Notes under the pieces: model-generated
Databases searched by the model: none
Told to the model about the DNA's origin: nothing
The model's input: only the letters and a program-made list of their open reading frames with translations
Part shown: positions 36,434-46,481 of the stretch, piece by piece
Position numbering within the stretch: the stretch's first letter is position 1
How the letters are laid out: each line of letters opens with the position of its first letter
NCBI RefSeq assembly: GCF_008974145.1
Contig: NZ_BJKP01000001.1
Span: 62,001 to 126,000 of the forward strand
Source of the DNA: Microcystis aeruginosa NIES-4325
Lineage (GTDB): Bacteria > Cyanobacteriota > Cyanobacteriia > Cyanobacteriales > Microcystaceae
Direction: 5' to 3'
Length of the DNA stretch: 64,000 nt
Program-made: the position numbers and the translations under genes

Positions 36434-38011
36434 CTAGAGTTTTACCGTGTAGGCATCGCGGATACCGGGGACTTTAGTAATTTCCGAGAGAAGGCCTTCT
36501 GGTAGAGGATCATCGAGACTCAGGGCCATAACCGCATCACCGCGAATAATTTTGCGTCCTACCTGCATACTGGCGATATTGACGTTAAAACTGCCTAAAA
36601 GTGCGCCAATTTTGCCGATAATACCGGGCATATCCTGGTGAAGGGTGAATAACATATGATTACTCGGTGGCACGTTAATTGGGAACTCATCGAGGTCAGT
36701 AATGCGGATTTCTCCGTTACTTAACAGCGCCCCGGTGACGGAATGGGTCCCCATGGAACCATTAGCTTCCAAATGAATCGATCCCGAATAGTCCCGGGTG
36801 GAAGCATCCCGGGTTTCGATTACTCGGATACCGCGTTCCTTAGCTTCGATCGCCGCATTAACATAGTTTACCCGTTCCCGGAGGGCTTGGGAAAGTAAAC
36901 CCTTAATGGCCGCCACCACCAGAGGTTGACTGTCTTTAGTGGCCAATTCTCCCTGTAAACGGACGTTTAACGAGTCACAGCGACCTCCTGCCAACTGGCT
37001 AACGAGATTACCCATAGTTTCCGCTAATTGCAGATAAGGGCGCAGTTTTTCCATAACATCGGGAGTTAGTCCGGGTATATTAACGGCCGAACGCGCCGGC
37101 AAACCGAGGAGGACATCGCGAATTTGTTCGGCCACATCAATAGCCACATTAACCTGTGCTTCCGTAGTCGATGCGCCTAGGTGGGGAGTGAGGATGACGT
37201 TAGATAATTCTCTTAATCTAGATTCGCCTAAGGGTTCCTGTTCAAATACATCCAAGGCTGCCCCAGCGATCCTACCGGATTCCAGGGCTTCAATTAAAGC
37301 TAACTCATCGATAATGCCGCCGCGGGAACAGTTAATGATGCGGACCGTGGGTTTCATCTTAGCGAGGGTTTCCCGACCGATGAGGTGCTGGGTTTCGGCA
37401 GTTTTCGGGACGTGGAGGGTGATAAAATCGGACTCGGCAAAGAGTAATTCCAGATCCACCAGGGTGCAACCGAGTTGATCGGCGCGTTCTTTGGAAATAA
37501 AGGGATCGTAGGCGAGAATTTTCATGCCCAGGGATCTGGCAACGGCGGCGACGTGGGAGCCAATTTTACCTAAACCGACGACTCCTAGGTTTTTTTTATA
37601 AACTTCTGTGCCGATAAAGCGATTTCTTTCCCATTTATTCGCTTTTACCGACTGATTGGCATCGGGAATATGACGGGAGAGGGATAACATCATGGCCAAG
37701 GCGTGTTCGGCAGCGGCGATCGTGTTACCTTCGGGAGAGTTAACGACAATAATACCCTGACGAGTGGCCGCCGGAACATCGATATTATCGACTCCTACCC
37801 CCGCGCGGCCGATGATTTGCAGTTTGCTGCCCGCTTCGACGATTTCTTTGGTGACGCGGGTACTGGAACGGAGCATCAGCGCGTCGTATTCGGGGATAAT
37901 TTGAATGATTTCCTCGGCGGATAGTCCTGTTTTCACGTCCACTTGGGCAACCTGTGACAGAATTTCTACTCCTACCGGATCGATCGAATCGGATACCAGA
38001 ACTTTGGCCAT
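36434..38011 (-). CDS. serA: D-3-phosphoglycerate dehydrogenase
   Basis: First step of serine synthesis from glycolysis or the Calvin cycle. NAD-binding GLGKIG at 146-151; catalytic Arg in NCSRGGIIDE, Glu in LDVFEQEP, His in TPHLGAST. An intervening ASB domain (about 320-445) and a C-terminal ACT domain (about 450-525; LFTLHQDMPGIIGKIG) make the long, Ser-feedback form. Length 525 aa is usual for cyanobacteria. Starts at ATG 38011. Confidence 0.96.
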   Translation of the reverse strand: MAKVLVSDSIDPVGVEILSQVAQVDVKTGLSAEEIIQIIPEYDALMLRSSTRVTKEIVEAGSKLQIIGRAGVGVDNIDVPAATRQGIIVVNSPEGNTIAAAEHALAMMLSLSRHIPDANQSVKANKWERNRFIGTEVYKKNLGVVGLGKIGSHVAAVARSLGMKILAYDPFISKERADQLGCTLVDLELLFAESDFITLHVPKTAETQHLIGRETLAKMKPTVRIINCSRGGIIDELALIEALESGRIAGAALDVFEQEPLGESRLRELSNVILTPHLGASTTEAQVNVAIDVAEQIRDVLLGLPARSAVNIPGLTPDVMEKLRPYLQLAETMGNLVSQLAGGRCDSLNVRLQGELATKDSQPLVVAAIKGLLSQALRERVNYVNAAIEAKERGIRVIETRDASTRDYSGSIHLEANGSMGTHSVTGALLSNGEIRITDLDEFPINVPPSNHMLFTLHQDMPGIIGKIGALLGSFNVNIASMQVGRKIIRGDAVMALSLDDPLPEGLLSEITKVPGIRDAYTVKL

Positions 38012-38146
38012 AATCTTTATAACGTGCTTTTTTCAGTCTACGGGCAAATGCTAGACCAATATTGGTATCTAGCCGCAATAGCCCATTTTAGAAGCAAAGG
38101 GTGCAGTCTATGGCAAAATTAGCGAAAAGATTTTAGGTTGTCATTC

Positions 38147-38269
38147 TTAATTGTCGTCCATGGTGTCGATGTCAGCCTCTTGCCGTTGTCGCTGAGATAT
38201 TGCCAATTTAATCACGGTGGCGATCGAGTTTTCTGCTTCTTTTTCTAAAGCCTTTTCTAGGGCTGCCAT
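38147..38269 (-). CDS. Possible small protein, 40 aa
   Basis: An open frame with ATG, a charged helical product (MAALEKALEKEAEN ... EADIDTMDDN) and a normal stop, in the 360-nt gap between serA and ilvB. No homologue is known to me and there is no clear ribosome site. It could be the relic of a longer gene. Otherwise this gap holds only the ilvB terminator. Confidence 0.3.
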   Translation of the reverse strand: MAALEKALEKEAENSIATVIKLAISQRQRQEADIDTMDDN

Positions 38270-38310
38270 TGCTTCTGTTTGACAATTTCTATGATGTTTA
38301 AACAGTAGAG

Positions 38311-38345
38311 AAAAAGCCAAAAACCTCCGTTATAGTTAACGGAGG
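38311..38345 (-). terminator. Rho-independent terminator of ilvB
   Basis: Minus strand: CCTCCGTTA, loop ACTA, TAACGGAGG, then TTTTT. Perfect 9-bp stem 27 nt after the ilvB stop. Confidence 0.85.
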
Positions 38346-38371
38346 CTGGTTAATTAATTAACAATTTTTGG

Positions 38372-40225
38372 CTACAATTTCGCCCCACATTCAGGACAGA
38401 ATTTATTATTCCAACTGTTAACCGCGCCACAACTGGGACAATTGAGCATTTCACAACTTCGGGTGACAATTTTCGGTAAACCAATCATACGGGCATTACT
38501 TTGACCGGGGGCAACCATGGGATAACAATTTTCGTCTCTAGTAACGATCGCATTGACCAAAACCGGACCATCATGGGCTAACATTTCGGCAATTTTTGCG
38601 GCTAATTCCTCTCGATGGCGAATAGTAATCCCTTTCATGCCGTAAGCTTGGGCTAACAGTTCTAAATCCGGCATTCCCACTTCCATATTGGAATTAGAAT
38701 AACGTTCCCCATAGAAAGCTTCTTGCCATTGACGTACCATACCCTGCCAACCATTATTAATAACAATCGTCTTGGCATGAATATTAAATTGCGTCAGGGT
38801 GCCTAATTCCTGTAGATTCATTTGGAAACTGGCATCACCACTAATACAGATGACCTCCTCATCGGCCATGGCCACCTTAGCCCCCATCGCAGCCGGTAAA
38901 CCGAAGCCCATCGTCCCCAATCCCGCGCTAGAAATCCAACGTCGGGGACCATTTTTGAGGAATTGGGCCGCCCACATCTGATGCTGGCCCACATCGGTGG
39001 TATAGTAGGCGTGGGGTGCTTGACGACCCACCTCAACGATCACTTCTTGGGGGGAAAGTCTGCCTTCCGGTCGAGGTACTTGCAGGGGATAATCTTGCTG
39101 CCAGCGCTCGATCTGGGCTAACCAGGCTTGGGTGCGATCGGGATTAGTGGGATAATCAAATTCTCTGGCTTTGTGGAGTATTTGTTCTAAAACTACCCGC
39201 ACATCCCCGACAATCGGCACATCAGGGGCGCGATTTTTGCCCACTTCGGCGGGGTCGATATCCACATGGATTACCTTAGCTTTCGAGGCGAATTCGTCCA
39301 ATTTCCCCGTTACTCGGTCATCAAAACGAGCGCCGACGGCAATTAATAAATCACACTCGGTCACGGCAAAATTAGCGTAGGCAGTGCCGTGCATTCCTAG
39401 CATTCCCACCGAGAGGGGATGATGTTCATCAAAAGCACCGATCCCCATTAAGGTGGTGGTGACGGGTAACTGAAAACGCTCGGCAAACTCGGCAATTTGG
39501 GCGTGGGCATTAGCTGCGATCGCACCCCCGCCAACGTACAGTAAAGGTTTTTCGGCGGTTTCCAAGAGGTGTAAAGCGGCCTCAATTTGACGGCGATTGC
39601 CCTTAACCGTGGGACGATAGCCGGTTAGTTTCACATCTCCCGGTTCGACGGGGATATAATCGCATACTTCTAAACCGACATCTTTGGGAATATCGACTAA
39701 AACCGGCCCCGGTCGTCCTGTACTGGCGATATGGAAGGCCTCAGCGATGATTCTTGCTACTTCGCTGGCATTTCTAGCCACATAGGAATGTTTAACAATC
39801 GGGAGAGTAATACCATAGATATCGGTTTCTTGGAAAGCATCGGAACCGATGGCCGCCCGGCTGACCTGACCGGTGATAATTACCATCGGGATGGAGTCCA
39901 TGTGTGCGTTAGCGATGCCTGTCACCAAATTGGTCGCCCCGGGGCCGGAAGTACCGAAACAGACCCCTACTTTGCCGGTGGCCCTAGCGTAGGCATCGGC
40001 GGCATGGGCGGCCGCTTGTTCGTGGCGCACTAAGATATGTTGTAATTCTCCCCGTTCTTCAAAGCGGTAGAGTTCGTCATAGATGGGCAGGATCGCACCT
40101 CCGGGATAACCGAAGATGTGCTTAACACCATGACGTTTGAGACTGTCCATCAAGGCATAAGCCCCAGAACAACGCTGGGGAACCGTTGTTAAAGAGTCAT
40201 TGGGCTTGGGAAGTGATGAAACCAC
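38372..40225 (-). CDS. ilvB: Acetolactate synthase large subunit with C-terminal zinc ribbon
   Basis: ThDP enzyme of valine, leucine and isoleucine synthesis. Conserved: [15 protein letters not shown], the catalytic Glu in [30 protein letters not shown], the ThDP/Mg site [15 protein letters not shown] with INNGWQGM. The catalytic part ends near residue 580; the last ~25 residues are a C-x2-C/C-x2-C zinc ribbon, [19 protein letters not shown], which enteric enzymes lack. Start is GTG 40225. The regulatory subunit ilvN is not adjacent. Confidence 0.93.
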   Translation of the reverse strand: MVSSLPKPNDSLTTVPQRCSGAYALMDSLKRHGVKHIFGYPGGAILPIYDELYRFEERGELQHILVRHEQAAAHAADAYARATGKVGVCFGTSGPGATNLVTGIANAHMDSIPMVIITGQVSRAAIGSDAFQETDIYGITLPIVKHSYVARNASEVARIIAEAFHIASTGRPGPVLVDIPKDVGLEVCDYIPVEPGDVKLTGYRPTVKGNRRQIEAALHLLETAEKPLLYVGGGAIAANAHAQIAEFAERFQLPVTTTLMGIGAFDEHHPLSVGMLGMHGTAYANFAVTECDLLIAVGARFDDRVTGKLDEFASKAKVIHVDIDPAEVGKNRAPDVPIVGDVRVVLEQILHKAREFDYPTNPDRTQAWLAQIERWQQDYPLQVPRPEGRLSPQEVIVEVGRQAPHAYYTTDVGQHQMWAAQFLKNGPRRWISSAGLGTMGFGLPAAMGAKVAMADEEVICISGDASFQMNLQELGTLTQFNIHAKTIVINNGWQGMVRQWQEAFYGERYSNSNMEVGMPDLELLAQAYGMKGITIRHREELAAKIAEMLAHDGPVLVNAIVTRDENCYPMVAPGQSNARMIGLPKIVTRSCEMLNCPSCGAVNSWNNKFCPECGAKL

Positions 40226-40472
40226 AGGGCAAACCGTCCAATTTCTAACTAGAGGGATAATTGCAATTCTGTTGCCTAGGATGCAACTTGAAAAATAGCA
40301 AAATTGATAACCTTATACTTTTAGTGTATTCCATCTCACCTTTTTGGCTGCAGTTTTTTTTCTTTTTGCATCTTATCCATGCAATATCTGGGGAAGTGGG
40401 AAGTGGGGTGATGGGGGATAAGATGATAAATATTGGTGATTTCACCTGATCTTGACTGAGCCTGGGAGTTTT

Positions 40473-41159
40473 ATGAATAGTCTTTTGATTGCGGCTACGG
40501 ATACCGATGCGGGTAAAACCGTTGTCACCACTGCTTTAGTGGCTTATTGGCAAAAATACTATCCATCCAAAGCCCTGGGGTTGATGAAATTAATGCAAAC
40601 GGGTCAAGGCGATCGAGAATGGTATGAGGGTTTATTTCAGGGTCAATTAGAAATGATCACACCGCTGCAATATCAAGCACCCTTAGCGCCTCCTGTGGCT
40701 GCTGATTTGGAAGGTCGAGATATTCCTTTAGGGACAGTGTGGCAAGCTCTGCTGAACCTACAAAAAAGCCAAGATTTGGTTTTAATTGAGGGTTTGGGGG
40801 GTTTAGGTTGTCCTGTCACCCACGAGCTAACTTTGGCGGATTTAGCGGCTCAATGGCGGTTAAAAACCCTTTTGGTGGTGCCGGTGAAATTGGGGGCGAT
40901 TTCCCAAACGGTGGCTAATATTGCCCTAGCAGAGCAAAAAAAGGTCAATTTGGGCGGAATTATCCTTAATTGTCTCGAACCGCGCACGGAGACGGAAATA
41001 GAGCAGTTAACACCGATCGATTTAATTCAATCCTTGACTAATTGTCCAGTTTTAGGTGTTTTTCCCTTTATCGAAGATCGTCGGGATTTGGATAAATTGG
41101 CCTCGGTGGTAGCTAGTTGGCCAGAAATTAAGCTGTCAAGCATTGAAATTGCTTGTTGA
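40473..41159 (+). CDS. bioD: ATP-dependent dethiobiotin synthetase
   Basis: Closes the ureido ring of biotin from DAPA, CO2 and ATP. P-loop [19 protein letters not shown] near the N-terminus; [19 protein letters not shown] corresponds to the EGAGG region; [11 protein letters not shown] is the nucleotide base loop. GGGAG lies 4 nt before ATG 40473, which I prefer to the TTG at 40452. Length 228 aa is normal. No other bio gene is adjacent. Confidence 0.85.
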   Translation: MNSLLIAATDTDAGKTVVTTALVAYWQKYYPSKALGLMKLMQTGQGDREWYEGLFQGQLEMITPLQYQAPLAPPVAADLEGRDIPLGTVWQALLNLQKSQDLVLIEGLGGLGCPVTHELTLADLAAQWRLKTLLVVPVKLGAISQTVANIALAEQKKVNLGGIILNCLEPRTETEIEQLTPIDLIQSLTNCPVLGVFPFIEDRRDLDKLASVVASWPEIKLSSIEIAC

Positions 41160-41228
41160 GACGAGGCAAAAGGCACAAGGCAAAAGGCAAAGCTGATTCC
41201 CAGCATCTTTCAATTTGACAACAACCAT

Positions 41229-41258
41229 TGTAGGGCTAATTCATGAATTAGCCCTACA
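41229..41258. terminator. 30-bp perfect palindrome between bioD and the restriction-modification gene
   Basis: TGTAGGGCTAATTCA followed immediately by its exact complement. It lies between convergent genes and so could end both transcripts, but the same TGTAGGGCTAATTC type palindrome is a common dispersed cyanobacterial repeat. Confidence 0.6.
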
Positions 41259-41284
41259 GGACATCGGGGGGGTAAGAGAATAAA

Positions 41285-44200
41285 TTAGGGTAAGTCCAGA
41301 TATTCTTGTTCTGTTAGGGCAAATTCTGGATCAATGATTTTTACTTCATTATAGGTGAGTTGATAGAGTTTGTAAACTAAGTGATCAATCTGCTTTTCTA
41401 ATTCGCTTGTGTTAGCGTTAGGATCGTCTTTTTTAGCGGCGAGAATTTTGTCAACAATGTCAATAATTATATTTTTTTGATGTAAATCTGTAGCTATAAT
41501 AGGTAGCTTTCTAATATTAATTGGTTTAACTTCGGCAAAAGTTCTATTTTCTTCTTGAGTTAACTGTTTATAAATATAATCAATTAACTTTGAATTTAAA
41601 ATGCCAACAAGAAATTTGTAATCAAAATCTATTTTATATTCTTCTTTAATCTTCAATATGATTACATTATTCATAGCGTAGTATGAATCAGTATCAATAG
41701 TCGCAATTACACGATCCGCAGTCTGTCTAATAATAATTTTATCTTCTTCAAAAAGTTCTTTGTATCGCGCCCAATGCAAACACCACCAAGGTAAAATTCC
41801 TTTTTTTGTTTCCCGTTTACTTTCCAATTTATCCTTGTATTTTTCCAAATATGACAAGCAATTTGGATAGTCATTGATATTGACTGATTTTGTAGTATAT
41901 ATGACTTTAAAATCACTTTCATATGTGACGTATTTATTGAAATTGCTTCCTACTAATACATTTTTTAATATAGATGGTTCTATTCCAAGCTCATTTGCTT
42001 CAGAAGAATGAATTCTGAATATTTTATCACCAGTAGGTTGAATACCGTTTGCAACCTCAAGAGCAATTTCATCAATTAATTTTATACTGCTAGAATTTCT
42101 ATCGTTAATAGAGGCTAACAATCTATTAACTCCAAAAACTGAAGATGGAGTGTCTAATACATCAATTTTTGAGTATTTAGAAAATTCAGTTTGTTGAAAT
42201 AGAATATTAGATTTTTTAAATGATCTTAAATCTGCATATTCAATAAAATAATTAGGATTGACTTCTTTCTTAAATAAAAGAATTGTAGTAGGAACCTCTG
42301 CATCATCAAAAACATTATCGCCTAAGTTTATTACTAAATCAATTGAAGATAAAGCAAGAAGGTTTCTTCGCGATTTTTCATACTCATTCTGAAACAAAAA
42401 ATTATTTGGTATAATTAAACAGTTACATGAATTTTCTTTTGCGATTAGCAAAGTTTTTCCGATAAAGTAATTAAAAGTATCTGTCCATCTAGTGTGACAA
42501 TCTGAATATTCAAGTTTCATAAACTCTTTTTCGATATCGCATAAGATAGCCCCATAAGGAGGATTACCAATTACTATATCAAACCCAACAAAATCACCAT
42601 CATCATTCAACACTTCGGGAAACTCAAACCGCCATTCTAAAGCATTATTATACAGCCTACCGCTTTCAATATCTGCGATTTCAGCAGTTAGCTTATCAAT
42701 CTCATTATTTAACTTAGTTACTTTTTTCTCCCGCGCTTTTTGCTCCGTCTTAGTCTCCTCAAACAATAAACCCTGATTTTCCAGATTATAAAGTTCCCCT
42801 TGTAATTGACGTAACTTCACCTTCTTAGGATCACCAATTAATAAATTAGCACTAAAACCAGCCTTAATCTTAGCAATCAGCGTTTCCATCTGCCGCTTTT
42901 GTTCCTTATTTTCCGCATTGCGATAAGTCTGTACCGCATTGCGATATTCCTCAATACTAAACTTCTGCTTCTGTAAAACCTGTTTAACATCCACATCCAA
43001 AGCAAAGCGACTAATCAAAGAATTACCACACTTGATATTAATATCAATATTTGGCAAAGTTTCTAAATTGCCATCCTCGCGATAATAAGCATTTTTTAAA
43101 AGCTCAATCCATAACCGCAAGCGACAAATCGTCACGGAATTAGGGTTAATATCCACCCCAAATAAACACCCTTCAATAATCGTCTGTTTCTCATGAAATA
43201 AGGCTTGCTGTACCCGTTGCTTTTCTTTATTATTCGGATGATAAGCAAATAAATTCCCCTCATCATCATAAACCAGTAACTTATCGTTTCGCACCTCTAC
43301 CCGATAATCTTTTAGCGACTTACCCGAAGTATCTAATAAAACCCGTAACTCACTCTTAATCGCGATTATCTCATTCAAAGCTGAAACTAAAAAATGTCCT
43401 GAACCCACCGCCGGATCGCAAATCTTCAGGCTATTAATAATAACATTTGCCTCTCTTTTATCCTCAATTCGTTCATATAAATCATCTAAAGTTTGACAAT
43501 TCCAGCCTTTTACTTCATTAAACTTCTGCACGATCGCTCTTCGTATCGTTTCCCGACACATATACATGGTAATAAAACTCGGCGTATAAAAAGAACCATC
43601 CTTATAACCATTAATCTTTTCAAAAATTAACCCCAACACCGAAGCATTAATTAACTTTTCGCTATCTTCTTGAGGATTTTCTAACTCATCTCGATCGAAT
43701 TTATAAGCATCCAAAAACTCAAACAAATAAGCCAACGCATTTAACTCGCCTACTCGCTTATTACCCTGATTATCTTTTAGCACCGTACCTGCAAAAATGG
43801 GTAAAGTTCGCTCCCGCAAATTGCCAATAAAAATCGTTTGCTGTTCCGTCTCCGTTGGTTCAAATAACGAACTATTTAAATAAGGTACATGAGCAAAAGT
43901 CGTTTTAACCTTAGCCTCGCGCTTATTTGTCTCCCTGGCTAACACATCAAAAAACAAACTATCGAGATCATCATAACTGGGAACTTTCGCCAAATTGAGA
44001 AAGGCAAAATCTCGATCGCCTTGATGATATTTAATTAATTGCGCTTCCAATAGTTTGAGAAATAAAACCCGATTAATCCAATTAATTGATAACCGCAACG
44101 CCACATTATACAGCCGTTCCTCATCCGTAGTTCCAAACTCTTCAGGGTTTTTTAATTGTGCAATTTTATCTAAACTATCCAACCGACTAATCGCATTTTC

Positions 44201-45034
44201 AATCAGGGAACCATCACAGCGATCGCCTTCTTTCATTTGTCCGATTAACTTCTTCCCTTTATCCTTAATTTCCGTCAAACCGATAATATACAAAAGCTCA
44301 TTATAAAAAGGCTTATTTAAAGTATTACTGTCATTAACAAAAGGTAACTTAAGTAAATGTTCTGGCGAAAGAATCTTGTAAATATCAAGCAAATCTAAAT
44401 TTTCCAGATCTCGCAGATCAAAATGAGTAAACTTAATTTGCTCAATAACTTTAGTGATTGCTGGTTCGGCAATTTGTTGATAGAAAAAATCCGTTTTCGT
44501 ACTACTCAGTCTCCCAGCTTCAAAATCGCAAAACTGGTTAACTAGAGCCTTATTAGCAAAAAACAACTCCTCAAAAATCTTCGCATCGAAAATAAACCAC
44601 TCATAAATATTTGTTACGATCAAGTGTTTAATCTCAAGATTTTTATCCGTCACCCTTTCGCGGAGAAAATATAAAACTAACTGCTGAAAAGCCTTAGTAT
44701 TGAGATTATCCAGTCTTGGCATTTCTGCATTTATTGTCCGAGTAGGTTTCTTCGTCTCAAAAATCACCCCCACTGGACTTTTAACATCCTGGTTATTATG
44801 AATCACCAGATCAATGCGCTCTTTTGTATTGATAAAATAGCGATCAGTATAATAGGTATTTTTTAAAAAATCTATCAGCAAATTTTTATTAAACTCTTCC
44901 GACTTTTTGCTGTCACATTGCTCCAACAAGCGCGTCAAATTAGCTTGAAAAACCTGAATTGTTTCAGTATCAGGCTTAATTTTCAAGTACACCCGATTTA
45001 AGGCTTGTTTGAGTTCTCGCTTATTGACGATCAT
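41285..45034 (-). CDS. Stand-alone type IIG restriction-modification enzyme (Eco57I/TaqI-like)
   Basis: A 1249-residue fusion of nuclease, N6-adenine methyltransferase and specificity parts. PD-(D/E)XK-like motif near the N-terminus: RIDLVIH with D75, then IFETKKP with E93 and K95. A helical region leads to the SFYTPSFITMYM segment (~481-492), SAM-binding motif I CDPAVGSGHFLVSA (~539-552), GVDINPNSVTICR, and catalytic NPPYG (~824-828). A coiled coil lies at about 740-790. The C-terminal ~400 residues resemble a TaqI-type target-recognition domain and end in a coiled coil. Noticeably A+T-richer than the neighbours, suggesting transfer. Confidence 0.88.
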   Translation of the reverse strand: MIVNKRELKQALNRVYLKIKPDTETIQVFQANLTRLLEQCDSKKSEEFNKNLLIDFLKNTYYTDRYFINTKERIDLVIHNNQDVKSPVGVIFETKKPTRTINAEMPRLDNLNTKAFQQLVLYFLRERVTDKNLEIKHLIVTNIYEWFIFDAKIFEELFFANKALVNQFCDFEAGRLSSTKTDFFYQQIAEPAITKVIEQIKFTHFDLRDLENLDLLDIYKILSPEHLLKLPFVNDSNTLNKPFYNELLYIIGLTEIKDKGKKLIGQMKEGDRCDGSLIENAISRLDSLDKIAQLKNPEEFGTTDEERLYNVALRLSINWINRVLFLKLLEAQLIKYHQGDRDFAFLNLAKVPSYDDLDSLFFDVLARETNKREAKVKTTFAHVPYLNSSLFEPTETEQQTIFIGNLRERTLPIFAGTVLKDNQGNKRVGELNALAYLFEFLDAYKFDRDELENPQEDSEKLINASVLGLIFEKINGYKDGSFYTPSFITMYMCRETIRRAIVQKFNEVKGWNCQTLDDLYERIEDKREANVIINSLKICDPAVGSGHFLVSALNEIIAIKSELRVLLDTSGKSLKDYRVEVRNDKLLVYDDEGNLFAYHPNNKEKQRVQQALFHEKQTIIEGCLFGVDINPNSVTICRLRLWIELLKNAYYREDGNLETLPNIDINIKCGNSLISRFALDVDVKQVLQKQKFSIEEYRNAVQTYRNAENKEQKRQMETLIAKIKAGFSANLLIGDPKKVKLRQLQGELYNLENQGLLFEETKTEQKAREKKVTKLNNEIDKLTAEIADIESGRLYNNALEWRFEFPEVLNDDGDFVGFDIVIGNPPYGAILCDIEKEFMKLEYSDCHTRWTDTFNYFIGKTLLIAKENSCNCLIIPNNFLFQNEYEKSRRNLLALSSIDLVINLGDNVFDDAEVPTTILLFKKEVNPNYFIEYADLRSFKKSNILFQQTEFSKYSKIDVLDTPSSVFGVNRLLASINDRNSSSIKLIDEIALEVANGIQPTGDKIFRIHSSEANELGIEPSILKNVLVGSNFNKYVTYESDFKVIYTTKSVNINDYPNCLSYLEKYKDKLESKRETKKGILPWWCLHWARYKELFEEDKIIIRQTADRVIATIDTDSYYAMNNVIILKIKEEYKIDFDYKFLVGILNSKLIDYIYKQLTQEENRTFAEVKPINIRKLPIIATDLHQKNIIIDIVDKILAAKKDDPNANTSELEKQIDHLVYKLYQLTYNEVKIIDPEFALTEQEYLDLP

Positions 45035-45172
45035 AAAAGTTTACCTCTAGGGAAACTACCGACTAATTTTATTATAGCATTGCCAAATGATCGGTTAAAA
45101 TAGAAGAACAAAAGTTGCAATCGATGTCAATCCGTCAAAGTAAGGAATTTCTAACAGCAATGGGGAAAGAAT

Positions 45173-45200
45173 CCCCCGTCACAGCCTAACTTGACGGGGG
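45173..45200. terminator. Hairpin between the RM gene and the DUF1995 gene
   Basis: CCCCCGTCA and TGACGGGGG with a 10-nt loop, 8 nt downstream of the DUF1995 stop on the minus strand and upstream of nothing transcribed rightward. Probably ends the DUF1995 transcript; no U-run. Confidence 0.5.
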
Positions 45201-45207
45201 GAGTATG

Positions 45208-45951
45208 TCACTGTTGTAATGCTTTTAAGAAGCGTCCCATAGTGGCAAATAAACCGGACTTTTTGGCTTTATTAGCAGGATTAGAACTATCATTAGGATT
45301 ATTACTAGAAGCTTTCAGAATTAGATTTTCTAAAGCTTCGCCCATGGGTTTAGTGGACTGTTCGGAAATTAACTCGTAACCGTCTTCTTTTTCGAGCCAA
45401 ACTTGCCACATGGAAGGATAGGAACGATACACGATCGCTGATTCCAAGGGACGAAAATAATAACAACTTTCTAGGGTACTTAAAAATCTTTCTCGCAATT
45501 GTCGGGCTGCGTAACCGATACCCACCACCGATACATCTTCTAATTGAGGAATTAGAAGAACTACGGGACGATCTTCGGCCAGGTAACAGAGTTTTTCTAC
45601 GGAATTAATCTCCACCGAGGAGGGACAAACAACTAAAAAAGCTTTATCTTCGGGCTTAATTTTGTTTTCGATGGGAATAAAACGACTACCTAAATCTCCC
45701 AGTTGAAAAACTGTTTCTCCCCAATCCCGTCGAGCTAACATGGCGGCCCCGGTATCGGGAAAAATTACCCTTAAACCAGAACCATAACTGTCAAAAATAG
45801 ATGTAAAATCAAGGGCTAAAGCTTGCGCTTGCAGGGCAATTTCTGGGATAACTAATTCCACTTGTATGCGTCTAGCTCCCGATTCTAGAGCCAGTTGGGT
45901 GGCGGCTTTCGCTTGCAGGATCGTTTCTTCTAGGGAATTGGGCAGGATCAT
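45208..45951 (-). CDS. DUF1995 family protein
   Basis: A 247-residue soluble protein of the DUF1995 family, conserved in cyanobacteria and plastids. Typical: SLEETILQAKAATQLALESG at the N-terminus, IQVELVIPEIA, LRVIFPDTGAAMLARRDWGE, and VFLVVCPSSVE-like AFLVVCPSSVEIN. Its function is not established. The C-terminal ~35 residues are Ser/Asn/Lys-rich. The ATG overlaps a heptamer-repeat tract upstream. Confidence 0.8.
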   Translation of the reverse strand: MILPNSLEETILQAKAATQLALESGARRIQVELVIPEIALQAQALALDFTSIFDSYGSGLRVIFPDTGAAMLARRDWGETVFQLGDLGSRFIPIENKIKPEDKAFLVVCPSSVEINSVEKLCYLAEDRPVVLLIPQLEDVSVVGIGYAARQLRERFLSTLESCYYFRPLESAIVYRSYPSMWQVWLEKEDGYELISEQSTKPMGEALENLILKASSNNPNDSSNPANKAKKSGLFATMGRFLKALQQ

Positions 45952-46019
45952 TTCAGTTATCAGTGAGCAGTGAGCAGTTAAGTAAGTGGTTTTAATTAAA
46001 TTGAAGATAAATCCCCCCT

Positions 46020-46084
46020 CGATCCCCCCTTAATCCCCCCTTGATAAGGGGGGCATCTGAAAGTTTTTAATGCCTACCTACTTA
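46020..46084. repeat. Dispersed GATCCCCCC repeat, copy B (uninterrupted)
   Basis: Reads GATCCCCCCTTAATCCCCCC then TTGATAAGGGGGG and, after a variable bit, AATGCCTACCTACTTA. It matches copy A at 14,984-15,250 across both sides of the MITE there, and so shows the empty site. Confidence 0.65.
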
Positions 46085-46203
46085 AGTTTAGATGAAGTGT
46101 GAGGAGATTTGGGATCATCCCCAGCATTAAGATAAATCCTATAAGATATTTTTAGTTTTTAAGAAGAAATTCGGTAATCGGGGAAAAGGTGAGGAGAGAA
46201 AGC

Positions 46204-46476
46204 TTAGGAAAGCTGATAGGAGCCGTGACGTTGGGCATAATAATCGAGAATTGCCGTGACCAGAGCGCGATCGCTTTCCTGAAAAGCCTCCGTATAGTTA
46301 ATTTCTAAACTACCGATCTGACTTTGATGATAATCGAATTGTTGAAACTGCTGGGGAGTGAGATGGGTTTCCACACCCTGAACCTGTTCTAAATGGCTGG
46401 CTAACTCCCGATAGATAGCCAAGGACATTCGCGGATAAATAATGGTTTGTTTTTGTTGAATAGCAATCGATCGCAC
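46204..46476 (-). CDS. Conserved cyanobacterial protein, 90 aa
   Basis: Small soluble protein of unknown function; mixed alpha/beta with KQTIIYPRMSLAIYRELASHL and ending AILDYYAQRHGSYQLS. GTG start at 46476, GGAG 10 nt before it, and only 5 nt from the stop of the upstream lipoprotein gene, so the two form an operon. Confidence 0.6.
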   Translation of the reverse strand: MRSIAIQQKQTIIYPRMSLAIYRELASHLEQVQGVETHLTPQQFQQFDYHQSQIGSLEINYTEAFQESDRALVTAILDYYAQRHGSYQLS

Positions 46477-46481
46477 GGGTT

